A stretch of 57,962 nt of DNA from an uncultured Pelagibacteraceae bacterium (GTDB lineage Bacteria > Pseudomonadota > Alphaproteobacteria > Pelagibacterales > Pelagibacteraceae). Positions 44,905 to 53,320 of the stretch are shown piece by piece. Below the pieces are notes generated by a model. The model was not told the DNA's origin, made no database searches, and was given only the letters and a program-made list of their open reading frames with translations. The DNA lies in the NCBI GenBank assembly GCA_902611465.1, contig CACLZS010000006.1:1-57962 (forward strand), written 5' to 3'. Within the stretch, counting starts at the first letter, position 1; each line of letters starts with the position of its first letter. Position numbers and translations under genes: made by a program.

Positions 44905-45597
44905 GTGAAGAGTAAAAAACAAATAATAGCAATTGGAGGTGGAGGTTTCACTCATAATGAAGATAGCGATTTAGATCAATTTTTTTTAGATCAAATTAGT
45001 AAAAAAAACTGCTCTATAGGATTTTTACCAACTGCTAGTAATGATGATTCCAGAAAAACTGAACTATTCTATAAAAGATTTAAAAATACTAACTTTAAAG
45101 TTTCTCATTTCAATCTTGTCTCCAGCGTTAAGGGTTTTGAAAACTGGATTTCAAATTTAGATGCTATTTATGTTGGTGGAGGAAATACTAAATTCGTGCT
45201 CGATTTATGGGAAAAAAATAATTTATTTGAAATTTTTAAAGAAATTTATAACTCAGGAATAATTCTTTCTGGTGTAAGTGCTGGGGCTGCATGTTGGTTT
45301 GATTATTTTCTGACAGACTCAGATGGACCTGGCTTCAAACCATTACGTGGCATAGGGCTTATATCTGGAAGTTTTACTCCACATTATTCAGATGCAAAAA
45401 GAGCAGAAAAATACAGAGAAAATATAAAAAATAAAACTTTACCTAGTGGTGTAGCTGTAGATGATGGAGTTGCAGTACTTTTTATTGACGGAAAACCAAC
45501 TGAGGTTTATTCTTCCAGAGAAAGTCATAATGCTTATTTTGTTAATCAAAATAAACAAATTAATTTAAAAGAATATATTAAAATTAATAATGAGTGA
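44905..45597 (+). CDS. Peptidase E (S51) family protein
   Basis: A 230-residue protein starting at GTG 44905. The nucleophile elbow GVSAGAACW contains Ser125, and IYVGGGNTKFVLDLW, ISGSFTPHYSDAKR and a late VAVDDGVAVLF complete the S51 pattern. Known members cut N-terminal Asp-X dipeptides or act on cyanophycin-type bonds. It overlaps the next gene by 8 bp, so it belongs to the cluster. Its role there is unclear. Confidence 0.85.
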   Translation: MKSKKQIIAIGGGGFTHNEDSDLDQFFLDQISKKNCSIGFLPTASNDDSRKTELFYKRFKNTNFKVSHFNLVSSVKGFENWISNLDAIYVGGGNTKFVLDLWEKNNLFEIFKEIYNSGIILSGVSAGAACWFDYFLTDSDGPGFKPLRGIGLISGSFTPHYSDAKRAEKYRENIKNKTLPSGVAVDDGVAVLFIDGKPTEVYSSRESHNAYFVNQNKQINLKEYIKINNE

Positions 45598-46753
45598 TAA
45601 TATTTTACCAAGTCAAAAAATTTTTAGCATTAAAGATGCAAGGGAACTGTCACGTAAACGTCTACCTAAATTAGTTTTTGATTTTATTGATGGTGCATCA
45701 GGAGATGAAAAATTAGCAGAAATAAATAGCAGAGCTTTAGATCAAATTAGACTTGAACCTAAAGTTTTAAGAAATGTTGAAAAAAGATCTCTTAAAAAAA
45801 AAGTATTAGGGTATGAATTTGATTTTCCATTTGGTTTTGCTCCAATGGGAATGACTAATTTATCATGGCCTGGGGCAGACTCTATGTTAGCAGCTGAAAG
45901 TGCGAGAAACAATATACCTACTTGTGTTTCTATGGCTTCTACAACAACTTTAGAAAAAATGTATGAACTTTCAGAAGGTCACTCATGGATGCAGCTGTAT
46001 ATATTTCAGGATGAAAATTTTGTTATGGAACTTTTAGATAGAGCTAAGAATACAGGATACGAAGTTGCAATATTAACTGTGGATGTCCCAGTACTATCCA
46101 GACGAACTAGAGATGATAAAAATGGTTTCTCCTACCCTTTCAAGATTGGTCCAAAACAATTTTTTGATTTTGCAACTCATCCTACTTGGTCTTTATCGAC
46201 TTTGCTAAGCGGCATTCCTAAACCAATGAACTATGTTACATCTAAAAGTGGAGATGGTATTTTTAAAAGAAAAGAAAGTAGAGGCTCTACAGATTGGGAT
46301 ACACTTAAAAGAGTAAGAGATAAATGGAAGGGTAAACTTATAATTAAAGGAGTAATGTCTCCTGATGATGCAAAACAAATAAAAGAAGCTGGTGCAGATG
46401 CAATTCAAGTTTCAAATCATGGTGGTAGACAATTAGATAGTGCTACAGCAGCTATAAATATGCTTCCACTAATCAGAAAATCAGTAGGAAACGATTTTCC
46501 TTTAATTTTTGATAGTGGAATAAGAAGTGGAAGTGATATTGTAAGAGCACTTGCATTTGGTGCTGATTATGCAATGATTGGTAGACCCGTGATGTATGCA
46601 ATGGGAGCTGATGGAAAAAAGGGATTAAGGAGAATTGTGGAAATAATCAAAGAAGAAGCCAGCACAACACTTGGGTTAGTAGGATTAAACGATATTAATG
46701 ATGTAACTTCTAATATAGTAATAGATAGTACTGTAAATAAGGTAAATTACTAA
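45590..46753 (+). CDS. FMN-dependent 2-hydroxyacid oxidase/dehydrogenase (LldD-like)
   Basis: TIM-barrel flavoenzyme of 387 residues that oxidises an (S)-2-hydroxyacid to the 2-oxoacid. Catalytic pair H277/R280 lies in QVSNHGGRQLD, FMN-binding segments include PFGFAPMGMTNLSWPGADS and DSGIRSGSDIVRALAFGAD, and the hydroxyacid-binding Arg lies in TVDVPVLSRRTRD. L-lactate, glycolate and mandelate enzymes all share this fold, and I cannot choose. The next gene is a ThDP enzyme acting on 2-oxoacids or acyl-CoA, which suggests a two-step route. Confidence 0.88.
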   Translation: MSDNILPSQKIFSIKDARELSRKRLPKLVFDFIDGASGDEKLAEINSRALDQIRLEPKVLRNVEKRSLKKKVLGYEFDFPFGFAPMGMTNLSWPGADSMLAAESARNNIPTCVSMASTTTLEKMYELSEGHSWMQLYIFQDENFVMELLDRAKNTGYEVAILTVDVPVLSRRTRDDKNGFSYPFKIGPKQFFDFATHPTWSLSTLLSGIPKPMNYVTSKSGDGIFKRKESRGSTDWDTLKRVRDKWKGKLIIKGVMSPDDAKQIKEAGADAIQVSNHGGRQLDSATAAINMLPLIRKSVGNDFPLIFDSGIRSGSDIVRALAFGADYAMIGRPVMYAMGADGKKGLRRIVEIIKEEASTTLGLVGLNDINDVTSNIVIDSTVNKVNY

Positions 46754-48496
46754 ATGAGTGAAAACAAAATTAGAGGTGGAGCATTACTTGCGAGAGCTCT
46801 AAAAGACAAAGGAATTAGCAAAGTTTTCACCCTTTCGGGAGGTTTTTGCAATCCTGCAATTGAAGGTTTTGCCGAATGCCAAATTGAAGTCATAAACACT
46901 CCTCATGAGCAGATTGCAGGTCATTTAGCAGATGGTAATACAAGAATCACTCGTAAACCATCGGTATGTTTAGTTGGACCCGAAGGATTTACAAATGCTG
47001 TCCCTTCAATGATGGAAGCTTGGGGTGAGAGAAGTCCCATTATTTACATTACAGGATCTAGCAGTCTTAAAAGACAAGGTTCAGGTGGTTTTAAAGAAAT
47101 TGACGATGTTTCAATTGCAGCCCCTTTAACTAAATACAGCGCAAGTATTACTGATGGAACTAGAATAAGAGAATTTGTAGACAAAGCATATCATATTGCA
47201 ACTAATGGATATCCTGGCGCTGTACATCTTAGTCTTCCAGTTGATATAATGTTTTCATCTTTTGAAGAGGAAGTTGGTTTAGAAGAAAGACCATATTCTC
47301 AAAAAGCAAAACCTATAGCCAAAGCGTGGCCGGATCCAAAGGCACTTTCAGAAGTCTTAGAACTTGCTTGTAATTCAAAAAAACCAGTTATCATTGGTGG
47401 ACACGGTGTTTGGTGGTCACATTCAGAAAAAAATCTTGAGGCAGCAGGTAATAATTTAAATATACCAATTTTTAATGTCCCATATCATCAAAAATTATTA
47501 GGAGAAGAAGCTAACGCTTATATGGGCTTAGCTGATATACATCAATATCCTCCTTCAGAATTTGCATTACAAAATTCAGATCTGGTTCTTGTAGTTGGAG
47601 CACGATTAGATAATCAACTAAATTTTGGAAATCCACCTTTTATACCAGAAACAACAAAATTAGTTTGTGTGAATGGTTCACATGAAGAATTAGAACTTAA
47701 TAGAGCTGCAGATTTTAGTTTACTAAGTGATCCTGGTGTTTTTTTAGATACATTATCCAACTTAAAAAAAAATAATAAGTGGTCTTTAAATACAAATTGG
47801 TTTGAAGAGAATAAAAAAAAGAAGAAAGAATGGGTAGATAAATCATTAAAAGATTTAGAAATTGAAGCTGAAGCATCTAAAAAAAATGGAGGAAAAATTC
47901 ACCCTCTACAACTTTCATTGGATGTTCAAGATGCAATGGGTGAAAATGATTGGCTTGTTATCGATGGAGGAAACACTCATTTTTGGTCAGAGATTGCAAT
48001 CAATATCGCGGGTGCTAAAGGAAAAAAATTAAAAGGAATATTACATCCTGGAACTTTTAGCATGTTAGGTGTAGGGGTTTCATTCGCTTTATCTGCTAAA
48101 AACCACAGTCCAGATTCAAATGTAGTTCTGATTAGTGGAGATGGTGCGTTTTTATCAGGAGGTATGTCTATTGAAAGTGTATTTTATGAAAAAAAACCTA
48201 TTACTGTTGTAATCGATAATAACGGGGGTCTTGCTTCAATTGGCCAACAACAAGAAAGGTTATTTAAAAGTGGAAAAAGTGTAGGAACTGATTTTCGTGA
48301 TATACCATTTCATAAGATATTTGAGGGTTTTGGAGGACATGGAGAATTAGTTAATAAAAGAGAAGAATTAGGCCCAGCACTTAAAAGAGCTTTAGAAAGT
48401 GGAAAACCAGCATGCGTAAATGTTAAAGCAAAACCTGTATTAAGCCCAATAGTCTCTGCAGTTGCAAGTAAAAGAGAGAAATCATCAATAGAATAA
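46754..48496 (+). CDS. Thiamine-diphosphate enzyme of the acetolactate-synthase/2-hydroxyacyl-CoA-lyase class
   Basis: A 580-residue ThDP enzyme. The cofactor-activating Glu is E52 (NTPHEQIAGHLADG) and the ThDP/Mg motif runs from GDG 462-464 to NN 489-490. The segment GSGGFKEIDDVSIAAPLTK is like the GAFQE-D motif shared by acetolactate synthase, oxalyl-CoA decarboxylase and 2-hydroxyacyl-CoA lyase. It has no regulatory subunit gene next to it, which argues against biosynthetic IlvB. The substrate is open: a 2-oxoacid from the preceding oxidase, or a 2-hydroxyacyl-CoA. Confidence 0.82.
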   Translation: MSENKIRGGALLARALKDKGISKVFTLSGGFCNPAIEGFAECQIEVINTPHEQIAGHLADGNTRITRKPSVCLVGPEGFTNAVPSMMEAWGERSPIIYITGSSSLKRQGSGGFKEIDDVSIAAPLTKYSASITDGTRIREFVDKAYHIATNGYPGAVHLSLPVDIMFSSFEEEVGLEERPYSQKAKPIAKAWPDPKALSEVLELACNSKKPVIIGGHGVWWSHSEKNLEAAGNNLNIPIFNVPYHQKLLGEEANAYMGLADIHQYPPSEFALQNSDLVLVVGARLDNQLNFGNPPFIPETTKLVCVNGSHEELELNRAADFSLLSDPGVFLDTLSNLKKNNKWSLNTNWFEENKKKKKEWVDKSLKDLEIEAEASKKNGGKIHPLQLSLDVQDAMGENDWLVIDGGNTHFWSEIAINIAGAKGKKLKGILHPGTFSMLGVGVSFALSAKNHSPDSNVVLISGDGAFLSGGMSIESVFYEKKPITVVIDNNGGLASIGQQQERLFKSGKSVGTDFRDIPFHKIFEGFGGHGELVNKREELGPALKRALESGKPACVNVKAKPVLSPIVSAVASKREKSSIE

Positions 48497-48498
48497 TT

Positions 48499-48834
48499 GT
48501 GGCAACTTTCTCTTCTCATTTATTAGATGCAACAAATGGCTCGCACGCTGCAAATGTTGATGTAATTATTTATCAAGTTTATGAAAGTGGAGAAAAAAAA
48601 GTTTTTTTTGAAACTAAATCTGATGAAGGTGGTCGAATACTTCAAGAATTTGAATTAAGTAAAGACGACTGCAAGTGTGATTACGAAATGGTTTGTAAAA
48701 CTGGCAATTATTTTTCAGAAAAAAAAATAGTTTCAGAAATTAACATTAAATTTAAAATGGAAGATCAAAATAAAAAATATCATATCCCAATTATAATTTC
48801 TAAAAATAGCTATACAGTTTGGTGGTCTAAATAA
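48499..48834 (+). CDS. Transthyretin/5-hydroxyisourate-hydrolase-like protein
   Basis: A 111-residue protein starting at GTG 48499, 2 bp after the ThDP gene. It matches the HIU hydrolase fold: FSSHLLDATNGSHAANV near the start, GNYFSEKK, and KYHIPIIISKNSY near the end. The three catalytic positions seem kept as H7, R46 and H95. The C-terminal tetrapeptide YRGS, diagnostic of true HIU hydrolases, is replaced by WWSK. No urate oxidase or OHCU decarboxylase is nearby, so it may act on another cyclic or acyl substrate. Confidence 0.75.
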   Translation: MATFSSHLLDATNGSHAANVDVIIYQVYESGEKKVFFETKSDEGGRILQEFELSKDDCKCDYEMVCKTGNYFSEKKIVSEINIKFKMEDQNKKYHIPIIISKNSYTVWWSK

Positions 48835-48835
48835 A

Positions 48836-50002
48836 ATGAGTAAAGAAAATTTAATTCCTCAAAAAAATATAAAATTAAATATGTCTAGACGTATCAGACG
48901 TACTCCATTTACAAATAAAGTAGAGGAATGTGGTGTGTCAGATTTTACTGTAGTTAATCATATGCTACTGCCAAAAGGTTTTAAAAATACCGTTGAAGAA
49001 GATTACTGGCATTTAAGAGAAAATGTTCAAGTTTGGGATGTGTCTTGTCAAAGACAAGTACAAATTACAGGTCCAGATGCTGAAAAACTTGTACAAAAAA
49101 TGACACCCCGATCTATAAAAAAAATGGAAACCGGTAAATGTTTTTATATTCCAATAATTGATGAAACAGCCGGTATGATTAACGATCCAGTTTTATTAAA
49201 GCTAGATGACGATATGTTTTGGATTTCAATTGCAGATTCAGATATTTTACTTTGGGCAAAAGGTATTGCATTAGGATCAAAATTAAATGTAGAAATTATT
49301 GAACCAGATGTTTATCCACTAGCTATTCAGGGTCCTAAATCTGAAGATCTTTTAATTTCAATTTTTGGTGAGGATATAAAAAAATTAAAATTTTTTAATT
49401 TTAAAGTATTTGATTTTTTAGGAACCAAACAAATTATTGCTAGATCGGGATATAGTAAACAAGATGGTTTTGAAATATATTTTAAAGGATTTGAAACGCA
49501 CTTTAATGAAATAGAGCTTGGAGAAAAACTTTGGGATACCGTGTGGGAGAATGGACAAAAATTTAATATTTCTCCAGGATGCCCAAATTTAATTGATAGA
49601 ATTGAGGCTGGTTTGATGTCTTACGGAAATGATTTTACAAGAGAAAATAATCCATTGGAGTGTAATCTTGAAAAATATTGCAAACAGGAAGATGATCATG
49701 ATTTTATAGGTAAAGAAGCTTTAAGAAAGATCCAATCAGATGGAATAGCTCAAAAAATGAGAGGAATATTGTTTGATGGAGATCCATGTAAGCCAACGGG
49801 GGTGCCCCTTCCAGTATATTCAAAAGATAATACAAAAATTGGCCAAATTGCTTCTGGAATTTATTCTCCAAGATTTAAAAAGAATATAGGTCTTTCTATG
49901 ATTTTGAAAGATTACTGGGAAATTGGAATTGAAGTTTTTGTAAATACTTTCAATGGAAAAAACAGAAAAGGCATTATAACTTCTTTACCATTTCCAGATT
50001 AA
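48836..50002 (+). CDS. dmdA: DmdA-like (DMSP demethylase family) tetrahydrofolate methyltransferase
   Basis: A 388-residue GcvT-family enzyme strongly resembling Pelagibacter DmdA as I remember it. SRRIRRTPFTNKVEECGVS, FTVVNHMLLP, VQVWDVSCQRQVQITG, WISIADSDILLWAKG, LAIQGPKSEDLL, IARSGYSKQDGFEIYF, SPGCPNLIDRIEAGLMSYGNDF and the late YSPRFKKNIGLSMI follow DmdA in order. DmdA moves a methyl group of DMSP to tetrahydrofolate, giving methylmercaptopropionate. A related paralogue with another substrate is possible because the cluster has no dmdBCD genes. Confidence 0.75.
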   Translation: MSKENLIPQKNIKLNMSRRIRRTPFTNKVEECGVSDFTVVNHMLLPKGFKNTVEEDYWHLRENVQVWDVSCQRQVQITGPDAEKLVQKMTPRSIKKMETGKCFYIPIIDETAGMINDPVLLKLDDDMFWISIADSDILLWAKGIALGSKLNVEIIEPDVYPLAIQGPKSEDLLISIFGEDIKKLKFFNFKVFDFLGTKQIIARSGYSKQDGFEIYFKGFETHFNEIELGEKLWDTVWENGQKFNISPGCPNLIDRIEAGLMSYGNDFTRENNPLECNLEKYCKQEDDHDFIGKEALRKIQSDGIAQKMRGILFDGDPCKPTGVPLPVYSKDNTKIGQIASGIYSPRFKKNIGLSMILKDYWEIGIEVFVNTFNGKNRKGIITSLPFPD

Positions 50003-50018
50003 CCTTATATTTATCATT

Positions 50019-51143
50019 ATGTTTAAACCTGTTATTGCCGGCTTCTCAAGATCACCTTTCACGATGGCAAGAAAAGGTGCGCTCATTGATATTAAGCCAG
50101 TAAATTTATTAGCAGAGGTGATTAAAAATTTAGTTTCTAAATCCAATGTTAAAAAAGAGGATATTGAGGATATTGTTGTAGGTTGCGCATTCCAAACTGG
50201 AGAGCAGTCATTTAATATTGGAAAGCTAACAACATTTTTGACTAATATGGATGTCAAAACTTCAGGAATGACAGTTGATAGATGGTGTGGTTCTTCAATG
50301 GAAGCTATTCATATCGCTGCAGGTAAAATTTCATTAGGTGCAGGAAAAGTATTTATATGTGGAGGAGTTGAAAGTATGACCAGAGTTAATACAGGATTTG
50401 ACCCGATACCTTATCCTGAAAATAAAAATGATAATCCTCATGTGTATTTTTCAATGGGGACTACTGCTGAAAATGTTGCTAAGAAATATGATATCTCAAG
50501 AAGTGAACAACAGGAGTTTGCGATCTCAAGTCATCAAAAAGCACATGAAGCTCAAACAAAAGGAAAATTTAAAAATGAAATAGTATCTATTGGAGATTGT
50601 GATACCGATGGAAATATTAGACCAGGTAGCACAATGGAAAAATTAGATGGATTAAAACTTGCATTTGATGAAAATGGTACTGTTACAGCAGCAACTTCTT
50701 CACCTTTGACCGATGGTGCAGCTGCAACATTAATTTGCGAAGAAAATTATGCAAAAGAAAATAATTTAAATATTTTGGGAAGAATTGTGTCTACAGCAGT
50801 ACAAGGTTGTGACCCTGACTATATGGGATTAGGTCCAATTGGAGCATCAAGAAAAGCTTTGGAGAGAGCTAATTTGTCAGCGGATAAAGTTGATATTGTT
50901 GAATTAAATGAGGCTTTCGCTTCACAATCCTTAGCGTGTATTAAAGATTTAGGTATAGACAAAGATAAAGTTAATTTAGATGGTGGAGCACTTGCCCTTG
51001 GCCATCCTCTTGGAGCAACAGGCGCAAGAATTACAGGTAAGGCTGCTGAATTACTTCAAAGAGAAAATAAAAAGTATGCTTTATCTACTCAATGTATTGG
51101 GTTAGGTATGGGAATTGCTACAGTAATCGAGTCTGTAAACTAA
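50019..51143 (+). CDS. fadA: Acetyl-CoA acyltransferase (thiolase)
   Basis: A 374-residue thiolase. The nucleophile is C90 in DRWCGSSMEAIH, the acid/base residues are the His in GGALALGHPLGATGAR (about 338) and the Cys in QCIGLGMG (about 363), and ELNEAFASQSLA is the oxyanion loop. Length and motifs fit a degradative FadA. It is 16 bp after the DmdA-like gene and could serve the FadJ-like enzyme at 35181 or a CoA pathway within this cluster. Its 3' end is 1 bp from potI. Confidence 0.9.
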   Translation: MFKPVIAGFSRSPFTMARKGALIDIKPVNLLAEVIKNLVSKSNVKKEDIEDIVVGCAFQTGEQSFNIGKLTTFLTNMDVKTSGMTVDRWCGSSMEAIHIAAGKISLGAGKVFICGGVESMTRVNTGFDPIPYPENKNDNPHVYFSMGTTAENVAKKYDISRSEQQEFAISSHQKAHEAQTKGKFKNEIVSIGDCDTDGNIRPGSTMEKLDGLKLAFDENGTVTAATSSPLTDGAAATLICEENYAKENNLNILGRIVSTAVQGCDPDYMGLGPIGASRKALERANLSADKVDIVELNEAFASQSLACIKDLGIDKDKVNLDGGALALGHPLGATGARITGKAAELLQRENKKYALSTQCIGLGMGIATVIESVN

Positions 51144-51144
51144 A

Positions 51145-51999
51145 CTATCTATTTATTCCTCTTAATCTTTCAGATCTTCTTCTTAAAAGCTCAGCTGTAA
51201 CTAAAATTAATATTGATAAAACAATTAAACATGTTGCTACAGCTAAAATTGTGGGACTAAGTTGTTCTCTAAGACCAGTCCACATTTGAACTGGTATTGT
51301 AGTATTATCTAAGCCAGCTAAGAATAATACAACCACTACTTCATCGAAAGATGTAACAAATGCAAATAAACCGCCAGAAATAACACCAGGTAGTATTAGT
51401 GGTAAGGTAATTTTCATAAATGTATTAAAAGGATTGCTACCTAAACTAGATGCAGCTCGAGTTATGCTATGATCAAATCCTGAAAGTGTTGCAGTAACTG
51501 TAATTACTACAAATGGAGTTCCTAAAATAATATGGGCTAAAATTATGCCTAAGTGTGTTGCAGCCAATCCTACTTTTGCCATAAAAAAGAAAATTGCAAC
51601 ACCTGAAATAATTAAGGGAACAATCATTGGAGATATTAAAGTTGCCATTATCAAAACTTTGTAAGGCATATGTCTACTACTTAAACCGAGAGCGGCTAAA
51701 GTTCCAAGTATAATCGATCCAATGGTTGCAAATATTGCAATTATAAAACTATTTTTTGCAGCTAATCCCCAAGGATTTTTTGTTCCATAGATCATATCTT
51801 TATACCATCTAGTAGAAAATGCATCTGGATCAAGTCTCATCATTCCGTCTGTGAAGACTAAAAATTCCTCCGCATTAAATGATAATGGAAAAATTACAAA
51901 CAATGGTGCAATTAAAAAGAAAAATACACATCCACAAATAAATAGATAAAAATAATGCCAGATTCTATAATGGGGTTCAGTATATTTTGGTAAAGCCAT
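51145..51999 (-). CDS. Pot-type ABC importer permease 2 (PotI/PotC-like)
   Basis: A 284-residue permease with six predicted helices. The EAA loop is ITRAASSLGSNPFNTFMKIT and the end carries basic RRRSERLR. It follows the first permease by 2 bp. The Pot class takes polyamines in E. coli but also many other cationic or zwitterionic small molecules. Confidence 0.88.
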   Translation of the reverse strand: MALPKYTEPHYRIWHYFYLFICGCVFFFLIAPLFVIFPLSFNAEEFLVFTDGMMRLDPDAFSTRWYKDMIYGTKNPWGLAAKNSFIIAIFATIGSIILGTLAALGLSSRHMPYKVLIMATLISPMIVPLIISGVAIFFFMAKVGLAATHLGIILAHIILGTPFVVITVTATLSGFDHSITRAASSLGSNPFNTFMKITLPLILPGVISGGLFAFVTSFDEVVVVLFLAGLDNTTIPVQMWTGLREQLSPTILAVATCLIVLSILILVTAELLRRRSERLRGINR

Positions 52000-52001
52000 A
52001 A

Positions 52002-53255
52002 TTATCCTAGTTTGATATTATCAACTCCTACAAGTTTGTTATAAATCCAATAAATAACTAACACTCCAGTCAATAACATTAGTCCCATTGCTGAAGCAAA
52101 ACTCCAATCTAGAGTACTTTTCATGTGATAAGCTATCTGATTGCTTATAAGTGTTCCTGATGCTCCCCCTACTAAAGCTGGAGTTATGTAATAACCAATT
52201 GCAAGTATAAATACTAATAAACAGCCCGCTCCAATTCCAGGTATTGTAAGTGGGAAATATATTTTAAAAAAAGCGACTCCAGGAGTTGCACCTAAAGATT
52301 TTCCAGCTCTCATTAAGCTTGGAGAGATTGTTTTCATAACACTATACAAAGGCAATACCATAAATGGTAAAAGTATTTGTGTCATTGCAACATAAGTCCC
52401 TGTTTTGTTATACATCATCTCTGGCCTATTATCGTCTCCAACAAGACCGATCCAAACAAAAAAATCATTAACCAATCCTTGTTGCTGTAACAAAATCATC
52501 CAACTAGCAGTTCTTACAAGTAATGAGGTCCAAAATGGAAGTAGCACACAAATCATAAGCAAGTTACTATACTTCATTGGAAGAGTAGCTAGTAAATGTG
52601 CGATTGGATAAGCCATTAAAAAACAAAAAAGAGTTACAAAAAAAGCTACCTCTAATGTTCGTGACCATAAAATTCTATGAATTCTTCTATCTTCAGATAC
52701 TTGTACAATTTTACCTTCTTCATTAGAGTACATGTCAACGCCCTTCAAATATTTTGAGTAAGTATAAGCTGGAGCTCTTCTTTTAATTGCCCTCCAATAA
52801 TCTACATTTCTCCACCTTTTATGTACTTTCATTATTTGCTCTTTATAGTTCCCCTCCTCAAATTTCTTTTGTTTTCTAGCTAATTTTTTTAATACACTCT
52901 TAAAACCATTTTTCTCGTAATTAAGTTGGGTCTGTAATCTACCTGCTGTTTTATTTTCTACCAAAATTTTGTAATCTAAATAAAAAGCCTCAAATACTTC
53001 TTCTGGTGGAAGTTCTTTTCCATCCCACTGTTCCATTGCTTTGTATGTTTTGGGAAGCATGTTTGTGACCATTTTGTCGTCTATACTTCGAGAAAACATG
53101 TCTGCGATAGGAATTATGTAAGTAATAATAAGAAATAAGAGTAATGGTGTTACTAAAAGAAAAGCTTTTATTTTATTTTTTTTTTCTGCTTGCTTAAGAC
53201 TTTCCTCTAAAGGAATTCCATCAGTAGATAATATTTTTTGTGTTTCTGAGCTCAT
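52002..53255 (-). CDS. Pot-type ABC importer permease 1 with large periplasmic insert (PotH/PotB-like)
   Basis: At 417 residues it is about 120 longer than usual. TM1 lies at about 30-50 (AFLLVTPLLLFLIITYIIP). A charged soluble region of about 145 residues (to near 200) follows, with paired Lys/Arg and aromatic segments, before the normal transport domain (LEVAFFVTLFCFLMAYPIAHLLA onward, EAA loop MRAGKSLGATPGVAFFKIYFP). The start ATG directly abuts the T-run of a terminator, leaving no Shine-Dalgarno. Confidence 0.85.
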   Translation of the reverse strand: MSSETQKILSTDGIPLEESLKQAEKKNKIKAFLLVTPLLLFLIITYIIPIADMFSRSIDDKMVTNMLPKTYKAMEQWDGKELPPEEVFEAFYLDYKILVENKTAGRLQTQLNYEKNGFKSVLKKLARKQKKFEEGNYKEQIMKVHKRWRNVDYWRAIKRRAPAYTYSKYLKGVDMYSNEEGKIVQVSEDRRIHRILWSRTLEVAFFVTLFCFLMAYPIAHLLATLPMKYSNLLMICVLLPFWTSLLVRTASWMILLQQQGLVNDFFVWIGLVGDDNRPEMMYNKTGTYVAMTQILLPFMVLPLYSVMKTISPSLMRAGKSLGATPGVAFFKIYFPLTIPGIGAGCLLVFILAIGYYITPALVGGASGTLISNQIAYHMKSTLDWSFASAMGLMLLTGVLVIYWIYNKLVGVDNIKLG

Positions 53256-53285
53256 AAAAAAAGGGCGGTTGTAGTAACCGCCCTT
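53256..53285 (-). terminator. Terminator abutting the potH-like start codon
   Basis: On the minus strand a perfect 10-bp GC-rich stem (53261-53270 with 53276-53285), loop of 5 nt, then a run of seven T that ends exactly at the ATG of the permease gene. It lies 35 bp after the binding-protein stop. Confidence 0.88.
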
Positions 53286-53320
53286 AATATAATATAAAAT
53301 TAAAGTGTTTAAAACTCTAA

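Noticed and set aside
46754..48496. Naming the ThDP gene ilvB
   Set aside because: No ilvN or ilvC neighbour, and it sits in a catabolic operon; the family level is all the sequence supports.
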